Position numbers and translations under genes: made by a program. This document shows, piece after piece, positions 10,971 through 20,932 of a stretch of DNA of 64,000 nt. This stretch comes from Marivita sp. GX14005 (GTDB lineage: Bacteria > Pseudomonadota > Alphaproteobacteria > Rhodobacterales > Rhodobacteraceae): positions 496,001 through 560,000 of the forward strand of contig NZ_JAMCCQ010000001.1 in NCBI RefSeq assembly GCF_023370775.1. Direction: 5' to 3'. Numbering within the stretch: the first letter of the stretch is position 1; every line of letters starts with the position of its first letter. The notes under the pieces were generated by a model, which was not told the DNA's origin, searched no databases, and saw nothing but the letters and a program-made list of their open reading frames with translations.

Positions 10971-11593
10971 TTACGACCATGAGAAACCGCCTGTTGCGCT
11001 TTGCGCGCAAGACCGACGGGAATGTCAGCATGGAGGCGATGATCCTCTTCCCGGCCCTCGCCATGATTTTCGCCGCTTCATGGGTCTATTTCGATGTGAT
11101 GCGACAGCAGAGCATCAGCCAGAAGGCCAATTACACGATCGGCGATATCATCTCGCGGGAAACCGAGAAGCTGGATGACGCCTATATCGACAACGCACGT
11201 CGCATGCTGTTTCATTTGACCAAAGCGCATGGTGACGACGTCGATTTGCGCGTGACGGTCATCCAGTTCGATGAGAGATCTGATTCACATCGAATTGTCT
11301 GGGGCGAAAATCGTGGAGATTGGGATGCCTTGAATACGACGGATCTCGTTGAAATGCGGCCGCTCATTCCGCAAATGGCCGATTCCGATCAGTTGATCCT
11401 CGTCGAAACGCGCGATGCCTATGTGCCAACATTCAATGTCTCGGGTATCGGACCGTTCGATATCGAGACCTATTCGTTCACCCGCCCGCGTTTCGCATCG
11501 CAGGTCATCTTCGAAGGCGTGAACGACGGAACGGGCGCGGACGGCACCACCGGTGCGGAGGATGAACCCGAAGAGGACGGCACGCCGACCTAG
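10967..11593 (+). CDS. Second TadE/TadG-like pseudopilin
   Basis: A 208-aa protein with a TadE-like N-terminus (KTDGNVSMEAMILFPALAMIFAAS, broken here as basic start, Glu at the expected +5-type position, then hydrophobic helix about residues 24-44). The remainder is a soluble domain ending in a Gly/Asp/Glu-rich tail from about residue 185. It overlaps the upstream gene by four bases (ATGA). Its TAG stop shares a CTAG with the convergent gene. Likely the third member of one secreted or pilus-associated operon. Confidence 0.75.
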   Translation: MITTMRNRLLRFARKTDGNVSMEAMILFPALAMIFAASWVYFDVMRQQSISQKANYTIGDIISRETEKLDDAYIDNARRMLFHLTKAHGDDVDLRVTVIQFDERSDSHRIVWGENRGDWDALNTTDLVEMRPLIPQMADSDQLILVETRDAYVPTFNVSGIGPFDIETYSFTRPRFASQVIFEGVNDGTGADGTTGAEDEPEEDGTPT

Positions 11594-12063
11594 GGCGATC
11601 TGGCGATCATCACCGAGATGATGTCGGCCATTGGGCGGGTTTGACCTCCCGGAGTGACACCGCCCACCGCCAGCCGGCGCCCGACGCGCCACCAAAGACC
11701 CGGCTGCCATGCGAATGGCGCCGGGTCTTTCAATGTCAGCATGAACCCGTTGGAAGGCTTGATCGCGAAGACGCCCCGGTTGACGGCTGCGATATTCGTC
11801 ACAGCTGCCAGAACGGTGCCGTCGCTGTCGGTCAAGGCCTTTTCCGTGAGGAAGAGCTTGCGCGACGTTGCCTGATGCAACCGTTGCGCGGACCAGGCCG
11901 CCAGCGCCGCCAGCAGCGTCAGAACGATCTGCCAGATCGGCCCGACGGCCGGCGGGGTCAGCGCCACATAAAGCAGCAAACCGCCAAGCATCAGAAGCAT
12001 CCCGATCGCGATATACCTGCGCGGCCCGGTCGGATCGATCACGGCGACAACGTCGTCAGTCAT
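11590..12063 (-). CDS. Two-helix inner-membrane protein, unknown function
   Basis: A 157-aa protein with two hydrophobic helices near the N-terminus (about residues 15-35 and 41-60), then a soluble domain with TSRKLFLTEKALTDSDGTVLAAV that resembles PH-like membrane proteins of this lineage. I do not recognise a specific function. The start chosen is MTDDVVAV, which gives a normal N-terminus; a longer frame adds 14 residues. It converges on the Tad operon and overlaps it by four bases. Confidence 0.65.
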   Translation of the reverse strand: MTDDVVAVIDPTGPRRYIAIGMLLMLGGLLLYVALTPPAVGPIWQIVLTLLAALAAWSAQRLHQATSRKLFLTEKALTDSDGTVLAAVTNIAAVNRGVFAIKPSNGFMLTLKDPAPFAWQPGLWWRVGRRLAVGGVTPGGQTRPMADIISVMIARSP

Positions 12064-12162
12064 GCAAATCCCCGTCTTTCTTTCGGGCGATACATGATCG
12101 CCCACGCAAAGGCGAGTGTCTTACCAGCGTCTGCGAGGCAGGAAATACGTCGAATTCTCCGC

Positions 12163-13962
12163 TTATTCGGCGGCGATCCCGTCGGTGAACTGAAGCCGCG
12201 CGAGCCGTGCATAAAGTCCGTCTTGCGCCACCAGCGTATCATGCGCGCCGGTAGCCACGATGCGCCCCTGATCCATCACGATGATCCGATCCGCCTTTTT
12301 CACCGTTGCCAGACGATGCGCGACAATGATCGTGGTGCGCCCTTCGGAAAGCTCGTCCACAGCCCGCTGCACCGCGCGTTCGCTCTCCGCATCGAGCGCA
12401 CTGGTCGCCTCGTCCAGGAGCAGCACCGGCGCATCGCGCAGGATGGCGCGGGCGATGGCGATGCGCTGTTTTTGCCCGCCCGAAAGCATCACGCCCCGTT
12501 CGCCGAGCCAGCTGTCATAGCCATCGGGCAACGCGGTGATGAACTCATGCGCAGCCGCGGCGCGTGCGGCGGCCTCGACTTCGGCATCGCTCGCATCGGG
12601 CCGCCCGAAACGGATGTTATCTCGCGCGGAGGCTGCGAAGATCACCGGATCTTGCGGCACGAGCGCCAGATGTTTGCGGAACGCATCGCGGCTCAGACTG
12701 TCAAGCGGCACCCCATCGATACAGACCTCGCCCCGGTCGGGATCGTAAAACCGCTGGATCAACTGAATGATCGTCGTCTTTCCCGCGCCGCTGGGGCCGA
12801 CAACCGCGACCGTTTCGCCCGGTTCGATATGCAGGCTCACACCGTCAAGCGCCGCGATGTCGGGTCGGCTGGGATAAGCGAAGTGAACGTCCCGAAACGC
12901 GATCTCCCCCCGGACCGGCTCGGGCAACGCTTTGGGCCGCGCCGGATCGTTGACGGTATCCTCGACATGCAGCAACTCGACAAGTCGTTCCGTCGCCCCG
13001 GCCGCGCGTTGCAATTCGCCGAAGATCTCCGACAGCGCGGCAACGCCGCCGGCCACCATGACCGAATAGATCACGAACTGCACCAGCGCGCCGGCGCTCA
13101 TCGCGCCATTGCGCACATCGGTCGCGCCGATCCAGAGCACCCCGACAATGCCCGTGAACACCAGAAAGATCACGATTGCCGTCATCTGCGCGCGCGTCCA
13201 GATGCGGCGCCGTGCAGCATCGAAGCTCTTTTCGGTCACGTCGGCAAAAGCGGCCTGAGAGATTTTCTCATGCGTGAATGCTTGAACCGTTTGCACGGCA
13301 AGCAGCACTTCGGACGCGTTTCCGGAGGATGCGGCGATCCAGTCCTGGTTCTCGCGGCTCAGCTTGCGCATCTTTCGACCCAGAACGAGGATCGGAACGA
13401 TCACCAGCGGAACGATCAGAAGCACCATCGCCGTCAGTTTCGCGGAGGTGAAGAGCATCAGCACCAGACCACCGACAAAGATCAGCGCATTGCGCAGCGC
13501 GATGGAGATGGAGGAGCCGATCACGCTCAGGATCAGCGTCGTATCCGTGGTGATCCGGCTCAGAACCTCGCCTGTCATGATCTTTTCGTAGAAGGACGGG
13601 CTCAACGTGACGACCCGGTCGAACACTGCCTTGCGGATATCGGCGACCACGCGTTCCCCCAGCCGCGTGACGAGCGCATAGCGCAGCGCCGTGCCAATCG
13701 CGAGCAGCGCCGCGATGCCCAGGGCGGCGGCGAAATACCGGTCGAGCAACGCGCCGTCGGAAGTGTTGAAATTGTCCACCACCCGCCGCACGGCCAGCGG
13801 CAGGATCAACGAGATCGTCGCCGTTGCGGTCAGCGCGATCAGCGCGGCCGTCATCAGGAACTTATACGGTTTGAGAAACGGCCACAGCGCCTTGAGCGAT
13901 CCCAGCTTGCGCGATTTCTCGCGCTCTTCGTTCTTGACCGGTTTGATCGTCGCATCCGCCAT
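12163..13962 (-). CDS. MsbA-like ABC exporter (permease plus ATPase)
   Basis: A 599-aa half-transporter. An exporter-type transmembrane domain (about residues 30-320, six helices) precedes a nucleotide-binding domain with Walker A GPSGAGKTTIIQL, signature LSGGQKQRIAIARA, and Walker B VLLLDEATSALD. It is likely to work as a homodimer moving lipid, peptide or drug substrates. The start MADATIKPVK was chosen over a longer frame. No partner gene is adjacent, so the substrate is open. Confidence 0.88.
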   Translation of the reverse strand: MADATIKPVKNEEREKSRKLGSLKALWPFLKPYKFLMTAALIALTATATISLILPLAVRRVVDNFNTSDGALLDRYFAAALGIAALLAIGTALRYALVTRLGERVVADIRKAVFDRVVTLSPSFYEKIMTGEVLSRITTDTTLILSVIGSSISIALRNALIFVGGLVLMLFTSAKLTAMVLLIVPLVIVPILVLGRKMRKLSRENQDWIAASSGNASEVLLAVQTVQAFTHEKISQAAFADVTEKSFDAARRRIWTRAQMTAIVIFLVFTGIVGVLWIGATDVRNGAMSAGALVQFVIYSVMVAGGVAALSEIFGELQRAAGATERLVELLHVEDTVNDPARPKALPEPVRGEIAFRDVHFAYPSRPDIAALDGVSLHIEPGETVAVVGPSGAGKTTIIQLIQRFYDPDRGEVCIDGVPLDSLSRDAFRKHLALVPQDPVIFAASARDNIRFGRPDASDAEVEAAARAAAAHEFITALPDGYDSWLGERGVMLSGGQKQRIAIARAILRDAPVLLLDEATSALDAESERAVQRAVDELSEGRTTIIVAHRLATVKKADRIIVMDQGRIVATGAHDTLVAQDGLYARLARLQFTDGIAAE

Positions 13963-14094
13963 TGCAAAACCCGCTTTCTGTGCTGCCCGCTTAAACCTTG
14001 GAGCGCCGGAGGGGGTCAAGCCAACGCGGCACGAAAACACAGATTTTCCGCTATGACGCGATGTCAGGCCTCAGGCGCGATATCAGGGGCGTTT

Positions 14095-14168
14095 TGGAGC
14101 GGGCGACGGGAATCGAACCCGTATCATCAGCTTGGAAGGCTGAGGTCTTACCATTACACAACGCCCGC
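14095..14168 (-). tRNA. tRNA-Gly (TCC anticodon)
   Basis: The minus strand reads GCGGGCG at the 5' end, a T-loop GTTCGATTC and a 3' CGCCCGC with discriminator base and encoded CCA. The anticodon loop CTTCCAA carries TCC, so it decodes GGA and GGG glycine codons. All four arms can be drawn; 74 bases including CCA. Confidence 0.96.
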
Positions 14169-14238
14169 TCGGGCAGGACTGAGGTATGACACTCATGCAG
14201 CGGGGTCAAGCGCCTGCCGGTTTCGCCTCGCCGAAAAT

Positions 14239-15294
14239 TCAATCCTCGCGCCGCAGCCCGGTATCGGCATCGAACACATGCGCCTGCCCCGGCTGGATCG
14301 CAAAGCGCATATGCCTGCCGGTCTCCGACATCGGATGCACGCCTTGCAGGCTCGCGGTGAAACTGTCGCCGGTGCTTTCGAGGCGACCGTGAAACAGCGT
14401 GTTCGCCCCAAGCGGTTCCGTCATCTGGACGGCCACGCGCAGCGGTCCGTTCTCGTCTGCATCCAGATGCTCCGGCCGCACGCCGAGCTTGACCGGCCCG
14501 TCCGGCCCCGCCCCATCGGCGACCGCCACATCGCCCAGCATGACCTTGCCGGCGTGCAACTCGGCATCGAGGATATTCATGGCCGGGCTGCCGATGAATT
14601 GCGCGGCGAAAAGCGTTCGGGGTTTTTCGTAAACGTCGAGCGGGGTTCCGATCTGTTCCGCGACGCCGGCGTTCATCACGATCATCCGGTCCGCCATGGT
14701 CATCGCCTCGACCTGATCGTGCGTGACATAAAGCGCGGTGATGCCGAGCTTGGATTGCAATTCGCGGATTTCCAGACGCATCTGCACCCGCAGTTTCGCA
14801 TCGAGGTTCGACAAAGGCTCATCGAAGAGGAACACCGCAGGTTCGCGCACGATGGCGCGTCCCATGGCAACGCGCTGGCGCTGGCCGCCGGACAATTGCT
14901 TGGGCTTGCGATCAAGCAGCGGCTCCAGCTGCAGCAGCTTGGCCGCCTCGACAACCTTCCGTTCGATCTCGGCCTTCGGCAGCTTCGCGATCTTCAGCCC
15001 GTAGCCCATGTTCTGGCGAACCGACATGTGCGGATAAAGCGCGTAGTTCTGGAACACCATCGCGATATCGCGGTCCATCGGCTCCTTCTCGTTCGCGCGC
15101 TGACCGCCGATCAGAACCTCGCCATCCGTCACTGTCTCCAGCCCTGCGACCATGCGCAACAGGGTGGACTTGCCGCAGCCGGACGGGCCGACGATGACGA
15201 TGAACTCACCATCCTCGATCTGCGCGTCGATACCGTGGATCACGTCCACCGGGCCAAAGCTTTTCTTGACGTTTTTGAGGGTGACTGTCGCCAT
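14239..15294 (-). CDS. ugpC: UgpC-type ABC transporter ATPase
   Basis: A 351-aa ATPase of the MalK/UgpC group: Walker [14 protein letters not shown], signature [14 protein letters not shown], Walker [17 protein letters not shown], His switch THDQVEAM, and a C-terminal regulatory (TOBE) domain from about residue 240. It powers the importer encoded upstream (ugpBAE). It starts three bases after the permease gene ends. The exact sugar or glycerol-phosphate substrate cannot be read from the ATPase. Confidence 0.88.
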   Translation of the reverse strand: MATVTLKNVKKSFGPVDVIHGIDAQIEDGEFIVIVGPSGCGKSTLLRMVAGLETVTDGEVLIGGQRANEKEPMDRDIAMVFQNYALYPHMSVRQNMGYGLKIAKLPKAEIERKVVEAAKLLQLEPLLDRKPKQLSGGQRQRVAMGRAIVREPAVFLFDEPLSNLDAKLRVQMRLEIRELQSKLGITALYVTHDQVEAMTMADRMIVMNAGVAEQIGTPLDVYEKPRTLFAAQFIGSPAMNILDAELHAGKVMLGDVAVADGAGPDGPVKLGVRPEHLDADENGPLRVAVQMTEPLGANTLFHGRLESTGDSFTASLQGVHPMSETGRHMRFAIQPGQAHVFDADTGLRRED

Positions 15295-15297
15295 GTC

Positions 15298-16200
15298 TTA
15301 TTTCTCGCTGTCTACAAGGCCGCGGATGAACAGCTTCTGCATGCTCACGACGACGATCACCGGCGGGATCATCGCCAGGATCGAGGTGGCCAGAATGGTC
15401 GGCCAATGGGCAAAATCGTCGCCCGAGGGGAACATCTGCTTCAGTCCCATGACGATGGTGTTCATTTCGGGATCGGTGGTGATGAGCAGCGGCCAGAGAT
15501 ACTGGTTCCACCCGTAGATGAACAGGATCACGAAAAGCGCAGCGATATTGGTGCGGCTCATGGGAACGACGATGTCGATGAAGAACCGCATGGGCCGCGC
15601 CCCATCGACGCGCGCCGCTTCGGCCAGCTCGTCGGGGATCGTCATGAAGAACTGTCGGAACAGGAACGTCGCCGTCGCCGAGGCGATGAGCGGGAAGATC
15701 AGCCCCGAATAGGAGTTGAGCATCCCGAACCCCGCGACCACCTCGTAAGTCGGCACGATCCGCACCTCGACCGGCAGCATCAGCGTCAGGAAAATCAACC
15801 AGAAGAACAGCGTACGCGCCGGGAAGCGGAAATAGACGATGGCAAAGGCCGACAGGAGCGAAATCACGATCTTGCCCACCGCGATGCCCACCGCCATCAC
15901 CAGCGAATTGAACAGCATCGTCGCCACCGGCACGTTCACCCCGGAAAAAAGCGCGTTCTTGTAGTTTGTGAAGAACTGGTCGCCCGGCCAGATCGGCATT
16001 GGCGGGCGGATGATGTCCTGCTGCGTGACCGTGGAGGCGACGAAGGCCAGCCAGATCGGAAAGAAGATAACCAGGATACCCAGGATCATCAGCACATGCG
16101 TCAGCCAAAGCCCCGCACCGCGCTTCTCGACCATGCCATCGGGCTGCGGCTTGCGCGTCTTGGGCGGGACTGCGGCGGCAAGGGGATCTGCGTTCGCCAT
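15298..16200 (-). CDS. ugpE: Carbohydrate ABC permease, UgpE type
   Basis: A 300-aa permease with six membrane helices and the coupling-loop motif [21 protein letters not shown] (the EAA loop that docks on the ATPase). It pairs with the permease upstream. Its ATG overlaps the TGA of that gene by one base. Sequence and gene order fit the ugpBAEC glycerol-3-phosphate type importers. Confidence 0.86.
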   Translation of the reverse strand: MANADPLAAAVPPKTRKPQPDGMVEKRGAGLWLTHVLMILGILVIFFPIWLAFVASTVTQQDIIRPPMPIWPGDQFFTNYKNALFSGVNVPVATMLFNSLVMAVGIAVGKIVISLLSAFAIVYFRFPARTLFFWLIFLTLMLPVEVRIVPTYEVVAGFGMLNSYSGLIFPLIASATATFLFRQFFMTIPDELAEAARVDGARPMRFFIDIVVPMSRTNIAALFVILFIYGWNQYLWPLLITTDPEMNTIVMGLKQMFPSGDDFAHWPTILATSILAMIPPVIVVVSMQKLFIRGLVDSEK

Positions 16201-17081
16201 CAGTAATGCACCCGTTTTTCGATGAATTTGAACTGAAGCACCGTGAGCAGGCCGACCACGATCAAAAGGATTACCGATTGCGCCGAGGAGGAGCCGAGAT
16301 CCTGCCCCACGAAACCGTCGGAGAACACCTTGTAGACAAGGATCGTCGTCGCCTGTTGCGGCCCGCCGGCGGTAATTGTGTGGATCACGCCGAAGGTCTC
16401 GAAGAAGGAATAGACGATATTGACGACCAGCAAAAAGAATGTGGTCGGCGACAGCAGAGGCAGGACGATGGTGAAGAACCGCCGCCAGAACCGCGCGCCG
16501 TCGATCGCCGCCGCTTCGATCACCGATTTCGGCACCGCTTGCAGCGCGGCAAAGAAGAACAGGAAGTTATAGCTGATCCGCCCCCAGGCCGACGCGACAA
16601 CGACCAGCCCCATCGCCTCATTGCCGTTGAGAACATGGTTCCAGTCGTAGCCAAGCTGCCCGAGATACCAAGACACGACGCCGACGCGGGTGTTGAACAT
16701 GAAAAGCCACAGCACCCCGGCCACGGCAGGCGCGACGGCATAGGGCCAGATGAGCAGCGTGCGATAGACGCCCGCACCCTTGACCAGACGGTCGGCGATC
16801 ACGGCCAGAAACAGCGCCGGCACCATCGACACCAGCGTCACGAGGATCGAGAAGATCGCGGTCGTCAGAAACGAGGCGCGGTAAAACCGGTCATTCAGCA
16901 GATACTCGAAATTGCCCAGCCCGACGAATTGCGAAGACAGGCCGAACGGGTCGGGGATGAACAGCGATTGCCAGATCGCCTGCCCCGCCGGGTAGAAAAA
17001 GAACACCGCCGAAATGAAGACCTGCGGCGCAATCAGGATGAACGGCAGAAGCCAGCCCTTGAACGTGACGCGCTTTTCCAT
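16200..17081 (-). CDS. ugpA: Carbohydrate ABC permease, UgpA type
   Basis: A 293-aa permease with six helices and the EAA motif [22 protein letters not shown] near residue 190-210. It forms the channel with the UgpE-type subunit. It lies 61 bases downstream of ugpB, separated by a strong hairpin, so its expression is probably lower than that of the binding protein. Confidence 0.86.
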   Translation of the reverse strand: MEKRVTFKGWLLPFILIAPQVFISAVFFFYPAGQAIWQSLFIPDPFGLSSQFVGLGNFEYLLNDRFYRASFLTTAIFSILVTLVSMVPALFLAVIADRLVKGAGVYRTLLIWPYAVAPAVAGVLWLFMFNTRVGVVSWYLGQLGYDWNHVLNGNEAMGLVVVASAWGRISYNFLFFFAALQAVPKSVIEAAAIDGARFWRRFFTIVLPLLSPTTFFLLVVNIVYSFFETFGVIHTITAGGPQQATTILVYKVFSDGFVGQDLGSSSAQSVILLIVVGLLTVLQFKFIEKRVHY

Positions 17082-17103
17082 CGGTGGCCTTTCGGAAAGA
17101 AAA

Positions 17104-17125
17104 GGACGGCCCTTAAGGGCCGCCC
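17104..17125 (-). terminator. Intercistronic hairpin between ugpB and ugpA
   Basis: A nine-base stem (one mismatch) closes a TTAA loop, and on the minus strand it is followed by TTTTCTTT. It lies inside the 61-base gap after ugpB. It may stop part of the transcripts or protect the ugpB 3' end. Confidence 0.75.
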
Positions 17126-17142
17126 TGCTGATGGATCAGTGT

Positions 17143-18456
17143 TTAGCGGTTGGCTTGCTCGAAACGGCGCAGCAACTGGTCGCCGCGCTCCTTCGCGCTG
17201 TCCAGCGCTTCCTGAGCGGATTTGTCACCGGCCCAGACGCCTTCCAACTCTTCGTCGATGATCCCGCGGATCTGGTCGAAAGAACCAAGGCGAATGCCCT
17301 TGGAATTGGCGGTCGGCTCCTTCGCCGTCATCTGCGTCACCGCCGTGTCGGTTCCGGGGTTCTCTTCGTAGAAACCCGCCTCGCGCGTCGCCTCTCCGGC
17401 GGCGGAGGTGATCGGCAGATAGCCGGTATCCTGATGCCACTGCGCCTGCACCGGGGTGGAGGACAGGTAGGACAGGAATTCGCCGACGCCCTTGTAATCC
17501 TCGGGCTCATGCCCCTCCATCACCCAGAGCGACGCGCCGCCGATGATCGTGTTCTGCGGTGCATTGCCCTCACCTTCCCAATAGGGCAGCGGGCGCACGT
17601 CGAAATCGAACTCGGCTTCGGCCTTGATCCCGGCATAGCCGGCAGAGCTCTCGGTAAAGAGCGCACATTCACCGGAGCGGAAATTCGCACCGCCTTCGTT
17701 ACGGCGACCGGTATAGATGAACTTCCCATCCTCGGCCCATTCGCCCATCTTCTCGATATGCTTGACCTGCACGGGACCGTTCAGCGCCAGCTCCGTATCG
17801 GTGCCCGCAAAACCGTTATCCTGCGTGGCAAACGGCACGTCATGATAAGCGGACAGGTTTTCGAGGTGAATCCAGCTTTGCCACGCAGTGACGAGCGGGC
17901 AATCCTCGCCGCCCTCCTTGAGCTGGGTCAGCACCTCATCGACCTTCTGCCATGTCGACAGATCCGTATCCGGATCGACCCCCGCCGCCTCGAACGCGTC
18001 GCGGTTCACCCAGAGAACCGGCGTCGAGGAGTTGAACGGAAGCGACAGCATCTGCCCGTCGGTGGTGGTATAATAGCCCTTGACCGACCCGATATAGGCA
18101 TCGGGATCGAACTCCGCGCCGCTTTCCTCCATCACCTCGTAAACCGGCTTGATCGCGCCCTGCGCACCCATCATGGTGGCGGTGCCGACCTCGAACACCA
18201 TCAAGATATGCGGCTGCTCTCCGGCGCGGAACGCAGCGATGCCGGCGTTCAGCGTTTCGGAATAGTTGCCTTTGTGGCTCGCGACGACCTCGTAATCGTC
18301 CTGCTTTTCGTTGAAGTCCTCGACCTGCGCGGCGACAAGCTCGCCCAGGCGGCCGGTGAAGGCGTGCCAGAACTGGATCTCGGTCTGCGCACTGGCGACG
18401 ATCGGCGTCAGTGCCGTGGTTCCGGCGGCGATGGTTCCAAGCAGAAGTCTTTTCAT
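17143..18456 (-). CDS. ugpB: ABC substrate-binding protein, UgpB type
   Basis: A 437-aa periplasmic binding protein. The signal peptide is MKRLLLGTIAAGTTALTPIVASA with cleavage about residue 23. The mature protein begins with QTEIQFWHAFTG and has the two-lobed family pattern, including LPFNSSTPVLWVNRDAF, close to known UgpB proteins. The start was chosen by the signal peptide and a GGGAGGA ribosome site; a longer frame adds 36 residues without either. It is first in the ugpBAEC operon. Confidence 0.88.
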   Translation of the reverse strand: MKRLLLGTIAAGTTALTPIVASAQTEIQFWHAFTGRLGELVAAQVEDFNEKQDDYEVVASHKGNYSETLNAGIAAFRAGEQPHILMVFEVGTATMMGAQGAIKPVYEVMEESGAEFDPDAYIGSVKGYYTTTDGQMLSLPFNSSTPVLWVNRDAFEAAGVDPDTDLSTWQKVDEVLTQLKEGGEDCPLVTAWQSWIHLENLSAYHDVPFATQDNGFAGTDTELALNGPVQVKHIEKMGEWAEDGKFIYTGRRNEGGANFRSGECALFTESSAGYAGIKAEAEFDFDVRPLPYWEGEGNAPQNTIIGGASLWVMEGHEPEDYKGVGEFLSYLSSTPVQAQWHQDTGYLPITSAAGEATREAGFYEENPGTDTAVTQMTAKEPTANSKGIRLGSFDQIRGIIDEELEGVWAGDKSAQEALDSAKERGDQLLRRFEQANR

Positions 18457-18705
18457 GATGTCCTCCCAGGCACCTTCAGGGTGCCGTTTCTGAAGCGGCC
18501 CATGTCCGCAACGGTTCGTGATGGTCAAACGATACATGCGGAAAAAAGGAATGCAAGCGCACAAAAAAGAAAATCACGCATTGCCAAACCCTTGCCCGCC
18601 TTGATGAAATCGACCCCGGCTTCGCCGTCTGGCTCGTCGGGATTTGCCCTTCGCTCCGAAGCGGACTAGCGTTCGCGCGAACACCGATCTTGCGGGGGGC
18701 TCTTC

Positions 18706-20340
18706 ATGACATCCAAATTGCGGCGCGCCGCCGATCATCTGGTCGATCAACTCGTGGCACAAGGCATCCGCGCGGTCTTCGGGGTGCCGGGAGAAAGCTA
18801 TCTGCCGGTGCTCGATGCGTTCCATAACCGCGAAGACGAGATCCGTTTCATTACCTGCCGGCAGGAAGGCGGCGCGGCGATGGCGGCCGACGCCTATGGC
18901 AAGCTCACCGGCCGCCCCGGCATCTGCTTTGTCACGCGCGGCCCCGGCGCCACCAATGCCAGCGCGGGGGTGCATGTCGCCTATCAGGATTCGACGCCGA
19001 TGATCCTTTTCATTGGGCAGGTCGCGCGGGGCATGATCGACCGCGAGGCGTTTCAGGAAATCGATTATCGGCGCATGTTCGGGCAGATGGCGAAATGGGT
19101 GGCGCAGATCGACGATGCGTCGCGCATCCAGGAATATGTCTCGCGCGCGATGCGCACCGCGGTTTCGGGCCGTCCGGGGCCAGTGGTGCTCGCCCTGCCT
19201 GAGGACATGCTTTACGACGAGATTGCGCCGCCCCCTGCGCCGGCGCGCTTCGATGTGCCGCGTTTCGGTGCCGATCCGGCGGCGCTCGAAGCGCTCAAGG
19301 ATCGCCTGAAAAGCGCCAAGACTCCGCTGGTTCTGGCGGGCGGCGGCGGGTGGACCGAACGCGGGATCGCGGCGCTTCAGCGCTTTGCGGAGGTGCAAGG
19401 ACTGCCGGTGGGCGTGTCGCTGCGGTGTCAGGCGCTGTTCGACAACGATCATCCCAACTATATCGGCCATTTCGGCGTCGGCACCCCGCCCTATCTGGCC
19501 GATGCGATGCGGGAGACCGACCTTCTGATCGCCATCGGCCCGCGTCTGGGCGAGATGACGACGAATGGCTATTCGCTGCTAGTGCCACCTGTGCCGGAGC
19601 AGTCCCTCGTCCATGTCTTCCCGCAACCCGAGGAAATCGGCCGCGTCTATCAGCCCGAAATTGCGCTGGTTTCCGACATGCAGAGCTTTTGCGAAACCGT
19701 CGCCGATTGGGAGCGTGTGGCCCGTTCAGACCGTACGGCCCGCCTGCGCGAAACGTACGAGAGCTTTCGCGATCCCGCGTCGGTTCCCGGCGATCCTCTG
19801 GCACCGATCTTCGCGCATCTGGCCGAAACGCTGCCCGCCGATGCGATCGTCTGCAATGGCGCCGGAAATTATGCAGCGTGGCTCCACCGCTTCTATCGCT
19901 ATCGCGCCCCCAAATCGCAATTGGCCCCCACTTCCGGCTCGATGGGCTACGGATTGCCCGCCGCCATCGCGGCGGCGATTGCGGAACCCGAGCGCGAGGT
20001 CGTAGCCGTGGCGGGGGACGGATGTTTCATGATGACCTGTCAGGAACTCGCCACGGCGGTGCATCACGATCTGAACCTGACCGTCATCATTATCGACAAC
20101 GCGCGCTACGGCACGATCCGCGCGCATCAGGAGCGGGAGTATCCGGGCCGTGTGTCGAGCACGGGCCTCACCAACCCAGATTTTTGCGATTTCGCGCGAT
20201 CATTCGGGGCACATGCCAGCCGCGCGGAGGATCTGGACGGGTTTGCAGAGGCGCTGAATGACGCACGCATGCGCAAGGGCGTCAGTGTGATCCACGTTCC
20301 CGCAGACCCGTCTTGCCTTTCGCCCGGCAAGCGGCTCTGA
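18706..20340 (+). CDS. Thiamine-diphosphate enzyme, acetolactate-synthase-like
   Basis: A 544-aa enzyme with the three-domain layout of the acetolactate synthase group. The N-terminal part has the catalytic Glu within CRQEGGAAMAADAYGKLTG; the C-terminal part has the diphosphate-binding motif GDGCFMMTCQELATAVHH through IDNARYG. No regulatory subunit gene is nearby, so it is unlikely to be the main IlvB. Substrate unknown. It is divergent from ugpB across 249 bases. Confidence 0.85.
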   Translation: MTSKLRRAADHLVDQLVAQGIRAVFGVPGESYLPVLDAFHNREDEIRFITCRQEGGAAMAADAYGKLTGRPGICFVTRGPGATNASAGVHVAYQDSTPMILFIGQVARGMIDREAFQEIDYRRMFGQMAKWVAQIDDASRIQEYVSRAMRTAVSGRPGPVVLALPEDMLYDEIAPPPAPARFDVPRFGADPAALEALKDRLKSAKTPLVLAGGGGWTERGIAALQRFAEVQGLPVGVSLRCQALFDNDHPNYIGHFGVGTPPYLADAMRETDLLIAIGPRLGEMTTNGYSLLVPPVPEQSLVHVFPQPEEIGRVYQPEIALVSDMQSFCETVADWERVARSDRTARLRETYESFRDPASVPGDPLAPIFAHLAETLPADAIVCNGAGNYAAWLHRFYRYRAPKSQLAPTSGSMGYGLPAAIAAAIAEPEREVVAVAGDGCFMMTCQELATAVHHDLNLTVIIIDNARYGTIRAHQEREYPGRVSSTGLTNPDFCDFARSFGAHASRAEDLDGFAEALNDARMRKGVSVIHVPADPSCLSPGKRL

Positions 20341-20344
20341 AAGA

Positions 20345-20369
20345 GGCCCGCCGGGGATCGGCGGGCCTT
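20345..20369. terminator. Convergent hairpin after the TPP enzyme
   Basis: A perfect ten-base stem (20345-20354 with 20360-20369) with a five-base loop lies between two convergent genes. The T-run is better on the minus strand (CTCTTTC). Confidence 0.65.
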
Positions 20370-20382
20370 GGCGATATCTCGA

Positions 20383-20862
20383 TCAAAGATTCAGTTTCTT
20401 GTTCTCGCCCAGATCGGGCTTTTCGTCGCCGAAATAGGACTTTGTCAACTCGATCGCAGAGGCGATCTTGCCCTTGTCGCTGTCCCAGTATTCGGCTTGG
20501 CTTGGCTGCACGGTGATGATCGCGGCATCGGCCTTGTCTGGATCGTCGCCGAAGAAGGCTTCGGCATAGGGGCCCCACATCTCGCGCAGCTTTTCCTTGT
20601 CGTAGTTGACGAAGCCTTTGCCCGAAACGGATGCGAAAACCATATCCTTGTTATCGGCAAAGCTCAGGTTCAATTCACGATCCGAACGGAGTTCATGCAC
20701 CTTGGCGCTGTCGCGGTCAGTGATGAAGGAGATCGTCCGCGCGTCCTTGTCGATATGCGGCGCCATCGGACGCGAGCGCAGCAGGCCATCATCTTCGGTT
20801 GTGATCATGCAGACGCGCATGTCGTCGAGGATTTCCCAAAAGCGGTCGTGTTTATCGGTCAT
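20383..20862 (-). CDS. Pyridoxamine-oxidase-fold FMN-binding protein (general stress type)
   Basis: A 159-aa protein with the split-barrel flavin-binding fold of the pyridoxamine 5'-phosphate oxidase family. Motifs LLRSRPMAPHIDKDARTISF and KVHELRSDRELNLSFAD match the general stress protein 26 subgroup. It probably binds FMN or F420-like flavin, but a catalytic role is not assured. Single gene, convergent with the TPP enzyme; it is separated from the HAD gene by a 70-base gap. Confidence 0.8.
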   Translation of the reverse strand: MTDKHDRFWEILDDMRVCMITTEDDGLLRSRPMAPHIDKDARTISFITDRDSAKVHELRSDRELNLSFADNKDMVFASVSGKGFVNYDKEKLREMWGPYAEAFFGDDPDKADAAIITVQPSQAEYWDSDKGKIASAIELTKSYFGDEKPDLGENKKLNL

Positions 20863-20932
20863 GTCGCACCTTTTCTCGTATGGTTTCCCAAGACAAACTC
20901 TGCGCGGTGCGGTGCGGTTCCTGACCCGCCTC

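Noticed and set aside
11641-16206. 1521-aa plus-strand frame
   Set aside because: It runs antisense across the ABC exporter, tRNA-Gly and ugpC/ugpE. It has no domain and a composition (His, Arg, Gln, Asp) typical of antisense frames in GC-rich DNA.
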